Below are positions 41,300 through 50,731 of a DNA stretch of 64,000 nt, in pieces (the stretch's first letter is position 1; every line of letters begins with the position of its first letter). The notes under the pieces were generated by a model that was not told the DNA's origin, searched no databases, and saw only the letters and a program-made list of their open reading frames with translations. Made by a program: the position numbers and the translations under genes. Origin of the DNA: Oerskovia sp042887685 (GTDB lineage Bacteria > Actinomycetota > Actinomycetes > Actinomycetales > Cellulomonadaceae); contig NZ_JBHVOS010000003.1 of NCBI RefSeq assembly GCF_042887685.1, forward strand, positions 124,001 to 188,000. Direction: 5' to 3'.

Positions 41300-42733
41300 G
41301 TGTCCAACCCCGACGAGAACATCACTGACGTCTGGGCTCAGACCATCGCCGTCCTCGAGGCCAGCCCCGACATGACGCCGCGGCAGATCGCCTTCATCAA
41401 GCTGGCCAAGCCGCTGGCCATCCTCGACGACACCGTGTTCATCGCCGTTCCTCACGAGCAGACCCGCACCTACCTGGAGACCCGGGTACGCGACGAGCTC
41501 GTCTCCGCGATGGCAGGGGCCCTCGGCCGGGACGTCCGGTTCGGGATCACCGTCGACCCCGAGCTCGCCGCCGAACCGCCGTCTCCCGCTGCACTGACCG
41601 CAAGCGTGCCCGAACCCGCCATGCCGGTCCGCGTCGAGCCCGAGCACGAGCGTGAGCGGATGCTCCCCGCGCCGGTCCCGCAGCGCCCGCACGCCGAACC
41701 GACCCGCCTCAACCCGAAGTACATCTTCGAGACGTTCGTGATCGGGTCCTCGAACCGGTTCGCCCACGCAGCCGCCGTGGCCGTCGCCGAGGCGCCGGCC
41801 AAGGCCTACAACCCGCTCTTCATCTACGGGCAGTCCGGGCTGGGCAAGACCCACCTGCTGCACGCGATCGGTCACTACGCGCACAACCTGTACCCCAACG
41901 TCCGGGTGCGCTACGTGAACTCCGAGGAGTTCACCAACGATTTCATCAACTCCATCGGAGAGGGCAAGGCCGGCGCGTTCCAGCGCCGCTACCGTGACGT
42001 CGACGTCCTCCTCATCGACGACATCCAGTTCCTGCAGGGCAAGGAACAGACGATGGAGGAGTTCTTCCACACCTTCAACGCGCTGCACAACGCCAACAAG
42101 CAGCTCGTCATCACGTCGGACCTGCCGCCGAAGCAGCTCAACGGCTTCGAGGACCGCCTGCGGAGCCGGTTCGAGTGGGGCCTCATCACCGACGTCCAGC
42201 CCCCGGACCTCGAGACCCGTATCGCGATCCTTCGCAAGAAGGCCGCGAGCGAACGCCTTGCCGTACCCACGGACGTGCTGTCCTATATCGGCTCGAAGAT
42301 CTCGACGAACATCCGTGAGCTCGAGGGCGCACTCATCCGCGTCACGGCTTTCGCGAACCTGAACCGGCAGCAGGTCGACCTTGCCCTCGCCGAGATCGTC
42401 CTCAAGGACCTCATCACCGACGACGACGCCTCCGAGATCACTCCCGCGAGCGTCATCGCGCAGACGGCGGCGTACTTCGGGCTGACCATCGAGGACCTGT
42501 GCGGCAGCTCCCGATCACGTGTTCTCGTGACCGCGCGCCAGATCGCCATGTATCTGTGCCGAGAGCTCACCGACCTCTCCCTGCCCAAGATCGGCCAGCA
42601 GTTCGGCGGTCGCGACCACACGACGGTCATGCACGCGAACCGCAAGATCACCGAGCAGATGGCCGAGCGTCGCTCGACGTACAACCAGGTCACCGAGCTG
42701 ACGAGCAGGATCAAGCAGCAGCACAGGGGTTGA
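41300..42733 (+). CDS. dnaA: Chromosomal replication initiator DnaA
   Basis: 477 residues from GTG with AAGGA upstream. Domain I (residues 1-85), a short Pro-rich domain II, AAA+ domain with Walker A GQSGLGKT (177-184), Walker B VLLIDDIQFLQGKEQ, sensor II region RSRFEWGLI, and domain IV with the DnaA signature GGRDHTTVMHANRKI. It binds DnaA boxes and melts the origin. Domain II is short for an actinobacterium, where it is often over 100 residues. Confidence 0.98.
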   Translation: MSNPDENITDVWAQTIAVLEASPDMTPRQIAFIKLAKPLAILDDTVFIAVPHEQTRTYLETRVRDELVSAMAGALGRDVRFGITVDPELAAEPPSPAALTASVPEPAMPVRVEPEHERERMLPAPVPQRPHAEPTRLNPKYIFETFVIGSSNRFAHAAAVAVAEAPAKAYNPLFIYGQSGLGKTHLLHAIGHYAHNLYPNVRVRYVNSEEFTNDFINSIGEGKAGAFQRRYRDVDVLLIDDIQFLQGKEQTMEEFFHTFNALHNANKQLVITSDLPPKQLNGFEDRLRSRFEWGLITDVQPPDLETRIAILRKKAASERLAVPTDVLSYIGSKISTNIRELEGALIRVTAFANLNRQQVDLALAEIVLKDLITDDDASEITPASVIAQTAAYFGLTIEDLCGSSRSRVLVTARQIAMYLCRELTDLSLPKIGQQFGGRDHTTVMHANRKITEQMAERRSTYNQVTELTSRIKQQHRG

Positions 42734-42749
42734 GCCCTGGTCGTGCCAC

Positions 42750-42813
42750 GGTGGGGTCGCCACGGGTGGGGTGCGTCGCTATGGGTGGGGTGCGTCGCCC
42801 TGGTGGGTGGGGA
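42750..42813 (+). repeat. G-rich direct repeats just after dnaA
   Basis: Two 19-bp copies of A(C/T)GGGTGGGGTGCGTCGC(T/C) at 42762-42780 and 42781-42799, flanked by GGTGGGG on both sides: several runs of four G in about 64 bp on the + strand, enough for a G-quadruplex. Non-coding. Confidence 0.75.
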
Positions 42814-43140
42814 CAGGATGCCCCGCGCTACCTTCCGCGCCCTCGTCACTCGGGCGCTCCCGCCATGCCCACCCACGAGCCGGGCCCCCTCGCCCACCCT
42901 TTGACGTCGCACCATGGGCGCTCCGTGGCGGGGCATCGGCATGCCGGCCCGAGGTGCCTTCGTCGACGCTCAGCAGGTCGTGCGCCGTGCATCCGATCGC
43001 CCCAGCGACCGCGGCGCGACTCCCCCGCTGTTCGGCATCGTCCACAGAGGCTGTTCACGCAGCCATGAGTGCTGTCCGATCGAGCGGCAGGGCGGGAGGA
43101 CCGGGTCACGCCCGGCTTCCGACCCCGGTCAAGGGGTCCG

Positions 43141-43180
43141 CTGTCCCCAAGCGTCGGAGCCTGTCCCCAAGCGTCGGAGC
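43141..43180. repeat. 20-bp tandem duplication in oriC
   Basis: CTGTCCCCAAGCGTCGGAGC occurs twice with no gap and no mismatch. The TGTCCCCA core resembles a degraded DnaA box. Confidence 0.92.
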
Positions 43181-43797
43181 CCGCTCTGCCGTTTATGCAC
43201 CTTAAGCGGCTTTCCTGTGGATGAATTCCGTCGCCGTGTCGAGCTTTGTGCACAGAGGCCCGACGACGGCGCTCGTCCTCCGATCTGACGTCTCTCCACA
43301 GTCCTGTGGATGCACAGGCGGTTCACGCCCATGTGTACAAGTACCGGTGGACATCCACTTGTCCCCACAGTTGTCCACAGGGCCTGGGGGTATGTCCACC
43401 GCTGGCCGACGGCCGTCCCCAGATGCGCAGCTCTGCGTCCCCAACGGCCTGTGTACAGGGCACTCTGTGCTGTGTACAGATCAATCGGCAGCCAGCACGC
43501 CCCACAAGGTTGTGCACCTACCTGTGGATAACTGTGGACGAAGGGGCACTTCGTGTGGACAGAGGAGGTCCTGTCGGTGGACGGCCATCTGTGGACAACT
43601 CGTCGTCAACAGTGCCTGCGATTTACCCACAGGCCCGTACCCACTTCGTCCACACGCAGAATCAGCCTCTGACCTGCGGGAAGACCCGTTTTCCACACTT
43701 TGCACAGCACCGATGACTACGACGAATGATCTCTAAGCAGGAAAAATCCACACGCCTTCATCTGGTCCCGCGCCGTTCGAGCTGCCCCAACTCGCGC

Positions 43798-43815
43798 CTG
43801 TGACCGCGGTCACAG
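43798..43815. promoter_or_regulatory. Crp/GlxR-type palindrome upstream of dnaN
   Basis: CTGTGACCGCGGTCACAG is an 18-bp perfect palindrome and an exact match to TGTGA-N6-TCACA, the cAMP receptor protein pattern. It lies 260 bp before the dnaN start at the edge of the DnaA-box cluster. Confidence 0.7.
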
Positions 43816-44075
43816 AGAGCCCAGGAGTCGAGCAGGAACGAGAGAGCATCCACGATGATCCACAGAGCGTGCCAGAGGTACCGGGCAGTGCCTGGTCTCG
43901 CGTAGGGTTCATGCGGGCACGACGACCCGTACAGGTCTCGTCCTCCCCGACGGTGAGGAGGACGACGCGAGGAACCGCGACGTGTGGTCTTCATTCACCA
44001 GCGAACTCACCCCTGTGTACCGCGCGGTCGGGTGCCTGACATGTGAAGATCGATCCATGGACGAGAGGGTGTGGG

Positions 44076-45206
44076 ATGAAGTTCCGGGTTGAGCGTGATG
44101 TCCTGGCCGACGCAGTGACCTGGACGGCCCGTACGTTGCCGACGCGGCCTCCGGCTCCCGTTCTTGCCGGGGTGCGCATCGAGGCCGACGCCGTCGGGAC
44201 GATCGGGCTGTCGAGCTTCGACTACGAGGTCTCCGCGCGCTCGGAGATCCCTGCCGAGGTCGTCGAGCCCGGTACCGTCCTCGTCTCCGGCCGCCTTCTC
44301 GCGGAGATCTCGCGCGCGCTGCCTGCCAAGCCGGTGGACTTCGCGGTCGAGGGCAACAAGGTGATCGTCACGTGCGGCGCGAGCCGGTTCACGCTGCTCA
44401 CGATGCCGGTCGAGGACTACCCCGCGCTGCCCGCGATGCCGGAGCTCTCGGGCACGGTCTCGGGAGACGAGCTGACGCACGCGGTCGCCCAGGTGACGGT
44501 GGCTGCGAGCCGCGACGACACGCTGCCCCTGCTGACGGGCGTACGCATGGAGATCGACGGTGAGCGCATCACGCTGCTCGCGACGGACCGTTACCGTCTC
44601 GCCCTGCGCGAGCTCACGTGGACCCCGTCCTCGCCCGACTTCAACGCGGTCGCCCTCGTCCGTGCGCGGACCCTCAACGACGTCGCGAAGTCCTTGGGCA
44701 GCTCGGGCCTGGTGAACGTGGGTCTCACGGCCGGCACGGGCGTCGACCTCATCGGTTTCGAGGCGGGCGGCCGCCACACGACGTCCCAGCTCGTGGACGG
44801 CGACTACCCCGCGGTCCGTCGTCTCTTCCCCGACGAGACCCCGATCCACGCGGTCATGGCGACCGCTCCGCTCATCGACGCGGCCAAGCGCGTCTCGCTC
44901 GTCGCGGAGCGCAACACCCCGATCCGCCTGTCGTTCACGGACGGTCAGGTCGTGCTCGACGCCGGCCAGGGGGACGACGCGCAGGCGTCCGAGGCCCTCG
45001 AGGCAGTCCTGGTGGGCGAGGAGATCTCGGTCGCGTTCAACCCGCAGTTCCTGCTCGACGGTCTGGGGGCGCTGGGGACGGACTTCGTCCGCCTGAGCTT
45101 CACGCACCCCAACAAGCCGGTCGAGTTCACCGGTCAGGAGTCGCTGGACGGCGAGGACTCGTCGCACTACCGCTACCTGCTGGTCCCCATCCGCTTCGCG
45201 AGCTGA
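44076..45206 (+). CDS. dnaN: DNA polymerase III beta sliding clamp
   Basis: 376 residues from ATG with GAGAGGG six bases upstream; an upstream in-frame ATG at 44043 gives extra residues not found in the family. Three clamp domains: MKFRVERDVLADAVTWTARTLPTRPPAPVLAGV, then DELTHAVAQVTVAASRDDTLPLLTGVRMEI, and the third ending YRYLLVPIRFAS. The ring tethers polymerase to DNA. Followed by gnd and recF in the same direction. Confidence 0.97.
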   Translation: MKFRVERDVLADAVTWTARTLPTRPPAPVLAGVRIEADAVGTIGLSSFDYEVSARSEIPAEVVEPGTVLVSGRLLAEISRALPAKPVDFAVEGNKVIVTCGASRFTLLTMPVEDYPALPAMPELSGTVSGDELTHAVAQVTVAASRDDTLPLLTGVRMEIDGERITLLATDRYRLALRELTWTPSSPDFNAVALVRARTLNDVAKSLGSSGLVNVGLTAGTGVDLIGFEAGGRHTTSQLVDGDYPAVRRLFPDETPIHAVMATAPLIDAAKRVSLVAERNTPIRLSFTDGQVVLDAGQGDDAQASEALEAVLVGEEISVAFNPQFLLDGLGALGTDFVRLSFTHPNKPVEFTGQESLDGEDSSHYRYLLVPIRFAS

Positions 45207-45255
45207 CGGCGGCGACGCCGCGCGAGGCTCGAGCTCAACGGTACGGAGGCACACG

Positions 45256-46155
45256 ATGGTCACCCACATCGGTCTGGTCGGACTCGGCAAGATGGGCGCG
45301 AACATGCGCGCCCGTCTGCGCGCCGGGGGGATCGAGGTCACCGGGTTCGACCGGAACCCCGAGGTCTCGGACGTCGCCTCGCTCGCAGAGCTGGTCGCCG
45401 CCCTGCCCCCCGGGCGGCGGTTCGTGTGGGTCATGGTCCCGTCGGGGCCGATCACGCGCGGTGTCGTGACCGAGCTCGCCGGGCTGCTGTCGGCGGGCGA
45501 CGTCGTCATCGAGGGCGGGAACTCCCACTTCTCGGACGACGCCGTGCACGCCGCGGAGCTCGCTCCCCTGGGCATCGGCTACCTGGACGTCGGTGTCTCC
45601 GGCGGCGTCTGGGGCCTCGAGAACGGCTACGGCCTCATGGTGGGTGGCGACGCCGCGCTCGTCGAGGCCGCGATGCCCGTCTTCGACGCGCTGCGCCCCG
45701 AGGGGCCGCGCGAGGAGGGCTTCGTGCACGCCGGGGCCGTGGGTGCCGGGCACTACGCGAAGATGGTGCACAACGGCATCGAGTACGGCCTGATGCAGGC
45801 CTACGCAGAGGGTTACGAGCTGCTCGAGGCCAAGGACATCGTGACGGACGTCCCCGGCACGCTCAAGGCCTGGACCCGCGGGACGGTCGTCCGCTCGTGG
45901 CTCCTGGACCTGCTCGTCAAGGCGCTCGAGGAGGACCCGGAGCTCGGCGAGATCAGCGACTGGGTCGAGGACTCGGGCGAGGGGCGCTGGACCGTGGACG
46001 AGGCGATCGACAGCGCGGTGCCGCTCCCCGTGATCTCGGCCGCGCTCTTCGCGCGCTTCGCGTCGCGCCAGGGTGCGTCGCCGGCGATGAAGGCCGTCGC
46101 CGCGCTGCGGCAGCAGTTCGGTGGGCACGCCGTGAAGCCTGCCGGCGGTTCCTGA
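45256..46155 (+). CDS. gnd: 6-phosphogluconate dehydrogenase, short form
   Basis: 299 residues, the short NAD-preferring 6PGDH type rather than the 470-residue form. NAD-binding GLVGLGKMGANMRARL at the start, substrate segment GGNSHFSDD, DVGVSGGVWGLENGYGLMVGG, and catalytic Lys in GHYAKMVHNGIEYG. It oxidises 6-phosphogluconate to ribulose-5-phosphate in the pentose phosphate pathway. Its place between dnaN and recF is common in actinobacteria. It lies 49 bp after dnaN. Confidence 0.94.
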   Translation: MVTHIGLVGLGKMGANMRARLRAGGIEVTGFDRNPEVSDVASLAELVAALPPGRRFVWVMVPSGPITRGVVTELAGLLSAGDVVIEGGNSHFSDDAVHAAELAPLGIGYLDVGVSGGVWGLENGYGLMVGGDAALVEAAMPVFDALRPEGPREEGFVHAGAVGAGHYAKMVHNGIEYGLMQAYAEGYELLEAKDIVTDVPGTLKAWTRGTVVRSWLLDLLVKALEEDPELGEISDWVEDSGEGRWTVDEAIDSAVPLPVISAALFARFASRQGASPAMKAVAALRQQFGGHAVKPAGGS

Positions 46156-46333
46156 GGGCGGACGTGCTCCCTGCCCGACGACGTCGCTCGCCCGGTAGGT
46201 CGACGTACCGGGGAGGCCGCACACTGGTAGGCGTCGTCCGGTGCGTCTCTCCACAAACCGTCCACGTGGTGTGGACGGTCCGCCCCGGAACGATGAACCC
46301 CACGACCTGTTCGACCCGACGCCGTAGGACCTG

Positions 46334-47548
46334 ATGTACATCTCCCACCTCTCGCTCGCGGACTTCCGCTCGTACACGTCGGTCGACGTCGAGCTCGAGC
46401 CCGGTGTGAACGCCTTCGTCGGACCGAACGGCCAGGGCAAGACGAACCTGGTCGAGGCGATCGGCTACGTCGCGACCCTGGGCAGCCACCGTGTGCCGTC
46501 GGACGCGGCGCTCGTGCGTGCGGGGGCCTCACGGGCCGTGGTCCGGGCACGGATCGTCCGGGGTGACCGGGCGAGCACGGTCGAGATCGAGATCGCGGCC
46601 GGCAAGGCCAACCGTGCACGGATCAACCGTGCGCCGGCCGGCAAGCCGCGAGACGTCCTGGGGATCGCACGGACCGTGCTGTTCGCGCCCGAGGACCTGG
46701 CGCTCGTCAAGGGGGACCCGGACGGTCGTCGCCGTTTCCTCGACCAGCTCGCGGTGCTCCTGGTGCCGCGGTTCGCGGGGGTCCTCTCGGACTACGACCG
46801 GGTCCTGCGGCAGCGCAGCGCGCTCCTCAAGTCGGCCGGGGGCGCGATGCGGGCTTCGCGCTCGTCGACCCCGGACCTGCGCACGCTCGACGTGTGGGAC
46901 GCGAAGCTGGCCGCGACGGGGGCCGAGATCGTCGCGCTGCGTCTCCAGCTCGTCGCGGCCCTCGAGCCGTACGCCGCGGCGGCCTACGAGCAGGTGAGCT
47001 CGGGCCAGGGCGAGGCGCACATCGCCTACCGCTCCTCGGTGGCTGCCGCGCTCGAGGACGCGCGCGACGGCGTCGGGCAGGAGGCCGGGCCGCAGACCGT
47101 CGAGGTGCTTGAGGCCCAGCTCCTCGAGGCCATGACCTCCTTGCGGAGCAAGGAGATCGAGCGCGGGGTGTGCCTCGTGGGGCCGCACCGGGACGACCTC
47201 GTCCTGACCCTGGGCGGCCTGCCCGCCAAGGGGTACGCGAGCCACGGCGAGTCGTGGTCGTTCGCGCTCGCGCTGCGCCTGGCGTCGTACCGGCTCCTCA
47301 CGGACGGGGCGCCGGAAGCGGCCGGCTCGCTCCTGTGGTCGCCGGACTGGGGGCCCGACGGCGAGCCCGTCCTCCTGCTCGACGACGTCTTCGCCGAGCT
47401 CGACGTGCGTCGCCGCGACCGGCTCGCGGAGCTCGTGGCCGGCGCCAACCAGGTGATCATCACGGCGGCCGTGCCGGAGGACGTGCCGCGACAGCTCTCG
47501 GGGCTGCGGCTCGACGTGCTCGACGGCATGGTGACCAGGCGTGCGTGA
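46334..47548 (+). CDS. recF: DNA replication and repair protein RecF
   Basis: 404 residues. SMC-like ATPase: ISHLSLADFRSYTSVDVEL, Walker A GPNGQGKTN (30-38), RRFLDQL, the signature CLVGPHRDDL, ...SHGESWSFALALRLAS, and Walker B LLLDDVFAELD. It helps load RecA at single-strand gaps with RecO and RecR. It overlaps the DUF721 gene by 8 bp. The 178-bp gap upstream contains CCGTCCAC-N5-GTGGACGG. Confidence 0.96.
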   Translation: MYISHLSLADFRSYTSVDVELEPGVNAFVGPNGQGKTNLVEAIGYVATLGSHRVPSDAALVRAGASRAVVRARIVRGDRASTVEIEIAAGKANRARINRAPAGKPRDVLGIARTVLFAPEDLALVKGDPDGRRRFLDQLAVLLVPRFAGVLSDYDRVLRQRSALLKSAGGAMRASRSSTPDLRTLDVWDAKLAATGAEIVALRLQLVAALEPYAAAAYEQVSSGQGEAHIAYRSSVAAALEDARDGVGQEAGPQTVEVLEAQLLEAMTSLRSKEIERGVCLVGPHRDDLVLTLGGLPAKGYASHGESWSFALALRLASYRLLTDGAPEAAGSLLWSPDWGPDGEPVLLLDDVFAELDVRRRDRLAELVAGANQVIITAAVPEDVPRQLSGLRLDVLDGMVTRRA

Positions 47549-48128
47549 CTTCCCGGGCGAGGACGGCTCGGCCCGCGAGGACGACGACGAGGCCGCCCGT
47601 CCCGCGGGGCTGCCGGTCGGTGAGGTCGTGGACCTGACCCCTCCTGCACAGGTCGCGCGCGAGGCCCTCAACCGTGCTCGTGCGGCCGCTCGTGCGAAGG
47701 GCATCCGCCCGGGGCAGCCGTCGCGCCGCGTCCTGGCGGACCCTCCGCCGTCCACAGGGGCGCGTCCTGGTGGTCGGGACCCGCAGACGTTCGGTGCGGT
47801 CGTGCAACGCCTGCTGCACGAGCGCGGATGGGTCCAGGACGTGTCGGTCGGCGGGGTGATCGGACGGTGGCGCGAGGTCGTGGGCGACCAGGTCGCCGAC
47901 CACTGCGAGCCCGAGACCTTCGAGGACAAGGTGCTCGTGGTGCGTGCGGACTCGACCGCGTGGGCCACCCAGGTGCGCCTGCTGACGCCCCGGCTGCTCG
48001 AACGTCTCGCGCAGGAGGTCGGTGAGGGCGTCGTCGAGTCGGTGACCGTGCTGGGCCCGTCGGGACCCAGCTTCCGGCGTGGCCCGAAGTCCGTCCGGGG
48101 TCGCGGACCGCGCGACACCTTCGGCTGA
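47541..48128 (+). CDS. DUF721 (DciA-like) protein
   Basis: 195 residues from GTG overlapping the recF stop. The N-terminal 95 residues are charged and disordered; the C-terminal domain (FGAVVQRLLHERGWVQDVSVGGVIGRWREVVGDQVADHCEPETFEDKVLVVRADSTAWATQVRLLTPRLLERL) is the DUF721/DciA fold. DciA proteins load or regulate the replicative helicase in bacteria lacking DnaC. Its place next to recF and gyrB is conserved in actinobacteria. DciA function in this species is inferred from the family. Confidence 0.92.
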   Translation: MRDFPGEDGSAREDDDEAARPAGLPVGEVVDLTPPAQVAREALNRARAAARAKGIRPGQPSRRVLADPPPSTGARPGGRDPQTFGAVVQRLLHERGWVQDVSVGGVIGRWREVVGDQVADHCEPETFEDKVLVVRADSTAWATQVRLLTPRLLERLAQEVGEGVVESVTVLGPSGPSFRRGPKSVRGRGPRDTFG

Positions 48129-48206
48129 TCGGATGCCCGATTAGCCCTGGTATGTCCGTCCGGGTGCGGCGCCGGCCACCGTTGCCGGCGCGCAGATCCA
48201 CCACCC

Positions 48207-48279
48207 TGTGGAGAACCTTGTGGAGAACTTGCCCGGAGGGGCTCAGAATCCGCTGTTTCGGCCACCTCCCAGGTAGAAT
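48207..48279 (+). promoter_or_regulatory. gyrB promoter region with repeated DnaA-box-like sites
   Basis: A good -10 TAGAAT (48274-48279) lies 133 bp before gyrB. Two TGTGGAGAA sites (48207-48215 and 48219-48227), each one base off a TTATCCACA box, are spaced 12 bp apart upstream of it. Confidence 0.5.
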
Positions 48280-48411
48280 GGAGAGGTCATTCCGGGTACC
48301 TCCGCGAGCACCGTCTGGTGCACTGCGCGAGCCGGAACCGATGAGCCGTGCAGCGATCCTCCCCAGCGGGTGAACCTGTCGCGTGCATGATGACGAGGAG
48401 CGCTTCCGCCC

Positions 48412-50514
48412 GTGGCAGACCACACAGACAACGTCCCATCCAGCCTGCCTCCGGAGAGTGGTGAGGGGCCGGGCACGGACCGGGATCCCTCTGGCGGCAC
48501 GTACGACGCGAGCAACATCACCGTCCTCGAAGGGCTCGAGGCCGTCCGCAAGCGGCCCGGCATGTACATCGGGTCGACCGGTGAGCGCGGGCTCCACCAC
48601 CTCGTGTACGAGGTTGTGGACAACTCTGTGGACGAAGCCCTCGCGGGGTACGCCGACACGATCGACGTGACACTTCTGGCCGACGGAGGTGTACGAGTCA
48701 CGGACAACGGCCGTGGCATCCCCGTCGCGATCCACCCGACCGAGGGAAAGCCGACCGTCGAGGTCGTCATGACGATCCTCCACGCCGGCGGGAAGTTCGG
48801 CGGCGGCGGCTACGCGGTCTCGGGCGGTCTGCACGGCGTGGGCATCTCCGTCGTGAACGCCCTGTCGCGCAAGGTCCAGACCGTCGTCAAGCGTGACGGC
48901 TACACCTGGAGCCAGAACTTCAAGGACGGCGGCAAGACCGACGGTCCCCTCGTCCAGGGCGAGGCCACCACGGAGACGGGCACGACCCAGACGTTCTGGG
49001 CCGACCCGGAGATCTTCGAGACGACCGAGTTCGACTTCGAGACGCTGCGCTCGCGCTTCCAGCAGATGGCCTTCCTCAACAAGGGCCTGCGCATCACCCT
49101 GACGGACGAGCGCCGCCAGTTCCTCGACACCGACGACGAGGTCACGGGGCAGGTCACCGACCCCGCCGAGGACCTCGTGGCGGCCCCCGAGGGCGAGAGC
49201 GAGTTCAAGCCTCGCGTCGTGTCGTACAAGTACGACGGCGGCCTCGTCGACTACGTCAAGCACCTCAACGCGGCCAAGAAGGTCGAGCTGATCCACGACG
49301 AGATCATCGACTTCGAGTCCGAGGACAAGGAGAAGCGCATCTCGGTCGAGATCGCGCTCCAGTGGACCGGTTCCTACTCGGAGTCCGTGCACACCTACGC
49401 GAACACGATCGCGACGACCGAGGGTGGCACGCACGAGGAAGGGTTCCGTGCGGCGATGACCTCGCTGGTCAACGAGTACGCGCGGGCCAAGACGATCATC
49501 AAGGAGAAGGACGACAACCTCACGGGTGACGACATCCGCGAGGGTCTCACCGCGGTCCTGTCGATCAAGCTCGGCGAGCCCCAGTTCGAGGGCCAGACGA
49601 AGACCAAGCTCGGCAACACCGAGGCCAAGTCGTTCGTCCAGCGCGTGGTCCGGGCGCAGCTCACGGACTGGTTCGACTCGCACCCGACCGAGGCGCGCGA
49701 CATCATCCGCAAGGCGATCCAGGCCTCGCAGGCACGGCTCGCGGCCCGCAAGGCGCGCGAGGCGACCCGCCGCAAGGGCCTGCTCGAGTCCGGCGGCATG
49801 CCGGGCAAGCTCAAGGACTGCCAGTCGAACCGTCCGGAGGAGTGCGAGGTCTTCATCGTCGAGGGCGACTCGGCAGGTGGCTCGGCGGTCCGTGGGCGCA
49901 ACCCGCACAACCAGGCGATCCTCCCGCTGCGCGGGAAGATCCTCAACGTCGAGCGTGCCCGCCTCGACCGGGCCCTGGGCAACAACGAGGTCCAGGCCCT
50001 CATCACGGCGTTCGGCACGGGCATCGGCGAGGACTTCGACATCGCCAAGCTGAGATATCACAAGATCGTCCTGATGGCCGACGCCGACGTCGACGGCCAG
50101 CACATCTGCACGCTGCTGCTGACGCTGCTCTTCCGGTACATGCGCCCGCTCATCGAGCACGGCCACGTGTATCTCGCGCAGCCGCCGCTGTACCGCCTCA
50201 AGTGGTCCAACGCGCCGCACGACTACGTGTACTCCGACCGCGAGCGTGACGCGTTCCTGCTCGCCGGCCAGGCCGAGGGCAAGCGCATCCCCAAGGAGAA
50301 CGGGATCCAGCGCTACAAGGGTCTCGGCGAGATGGACTACTCGGAGCTGTGGGACACGACCATGGATCCCGAGCACCGCACGCTCAACCAGGTCACGCTC
50401 GACGACGCCGCTGCCGCGGACGAGATCTTCTCGGTCCTCATGGGCGAGGACGTCGAGTCGCGACGCAACTTCATCCAGCGCAACGCCAAGGACGTGAGGT
50501 TCCTGGACATCTAG
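48412..50514 (+). CDS. gyrB: DNA gyrase subunit B
   Basis: 700 residues from GTG. GHKL ATPase (EVVDNSVDEAL, residues 67-77; DNGRGIPV; GLHGVGISVVNALS), transducer domain, then the TOPRIM domain with EGDSAGGSA (Glu484) and DADVDGQHI, and the C-terminal IQRYKGLGEMD. It supplies ATP-driven strand passage with GyrA. Codons 68-76 include GTT, TCT and GAA, uncommon here, and create a perfect DnaA box (48615-48623). Confidence 0.98.
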   Translation: MADHTDNVPSSLPPESGEGPGTDRDPSGGTYDASNITVLEGLEAVRKRPGMYIGSTGERGLHHLVYEVVDNSVDEALAGYADTIDVTLLADGGVRVTDNGRGIPVAIHPTEGKPTVEVVMTILHAGGKFGGGGYAVSGGLHGVGISVVNALSRKVQTVVKRDGYTWSQNFKDGGKTDGPLVQGEATTETGTTQTFWADPEIFETTEFDFETLRSRFQQMAFLNKGLRITLTDERRQFLDTDDEVTGQVTDPAEDLVAAPEGESEFKPRVVSYKYDGGLVDYVKHLNAAKKVELIHDEIIDFESEDKEKRISVEIALQWTGSYSESVHTYANTIATTEGGTHEEGFRAAMTSLVNEYARAKTIIKEKDDNLTGDDIREGLTAVLSIKLGEPQFEGQTKTKLGNTEAKSFVQRVVRAQLTDWFDSHPTEARDIIRKAIQASQARLAARKAREATRRKGLLESGGMPGKLKDCQSNRPEECEVFIVEGDSAGGSAVRGRNPHNQAILPLRGKILNVERARLDRALGNNEVQALITAFGTGIGEDFDIAKLRYHKIVLMADADVDGQHICTLLLTLLFRYMRPLIEHGHVYLAQPPLYRLKWSNAPHDYVYSDRERDAFLLAGQAEGKRIPKENGIQRYKGLGEMDYSELWDTTMDPEHRTLNQVTLDDAAAADEIFSVLMGEDVESRRNFIQRNAKDVRFLDI

Positions 50515-50731
50515 CGGGGACGTGGTCCGGGGCCGCACGGCGGTCGGGTCGTCGACCCGGCCGCCTGCCACGGCCCGGACCAGGCCCCGGCCCAGGCACG
50601 GAACCCGACCAGCCCGGCAGGGCTGCACGGCTCGGGGGCTCCGCCCCGACGGCGGCGAACGGACCACCGGCTCCGTGCCACGACGCAGCTTCACCACCCA
50701 GCAGGACCACGACAGGACGAGGTAGACGACG

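Larger units (their letters stand above)
42734..44075. other. oriC: Chromosomal replication origin (oriC), dnaA-dnaN intergenic
   Basis: 1.34 kb without a credible gene between dnaA and dnaN. Perfect DnaA boxes: 43371-43379 (TTGTCCACA), 43523-43531 (TTATCCACA, complement) and 43590-43598 (TTGTCCACA, complement). One- or two-mismatch boxes occur at 43038, 43216, 43533, 43554 and 43689. The stretch 43685-43750 (GACGAATGATCTCTAAGC, GAAAAATCC) is the most AT-rich part and a candidate unwinding element. It also holds G-rich repeats, a 20-bp tandem duplication and a Crp-type palindrome. Confidence 0.93.
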
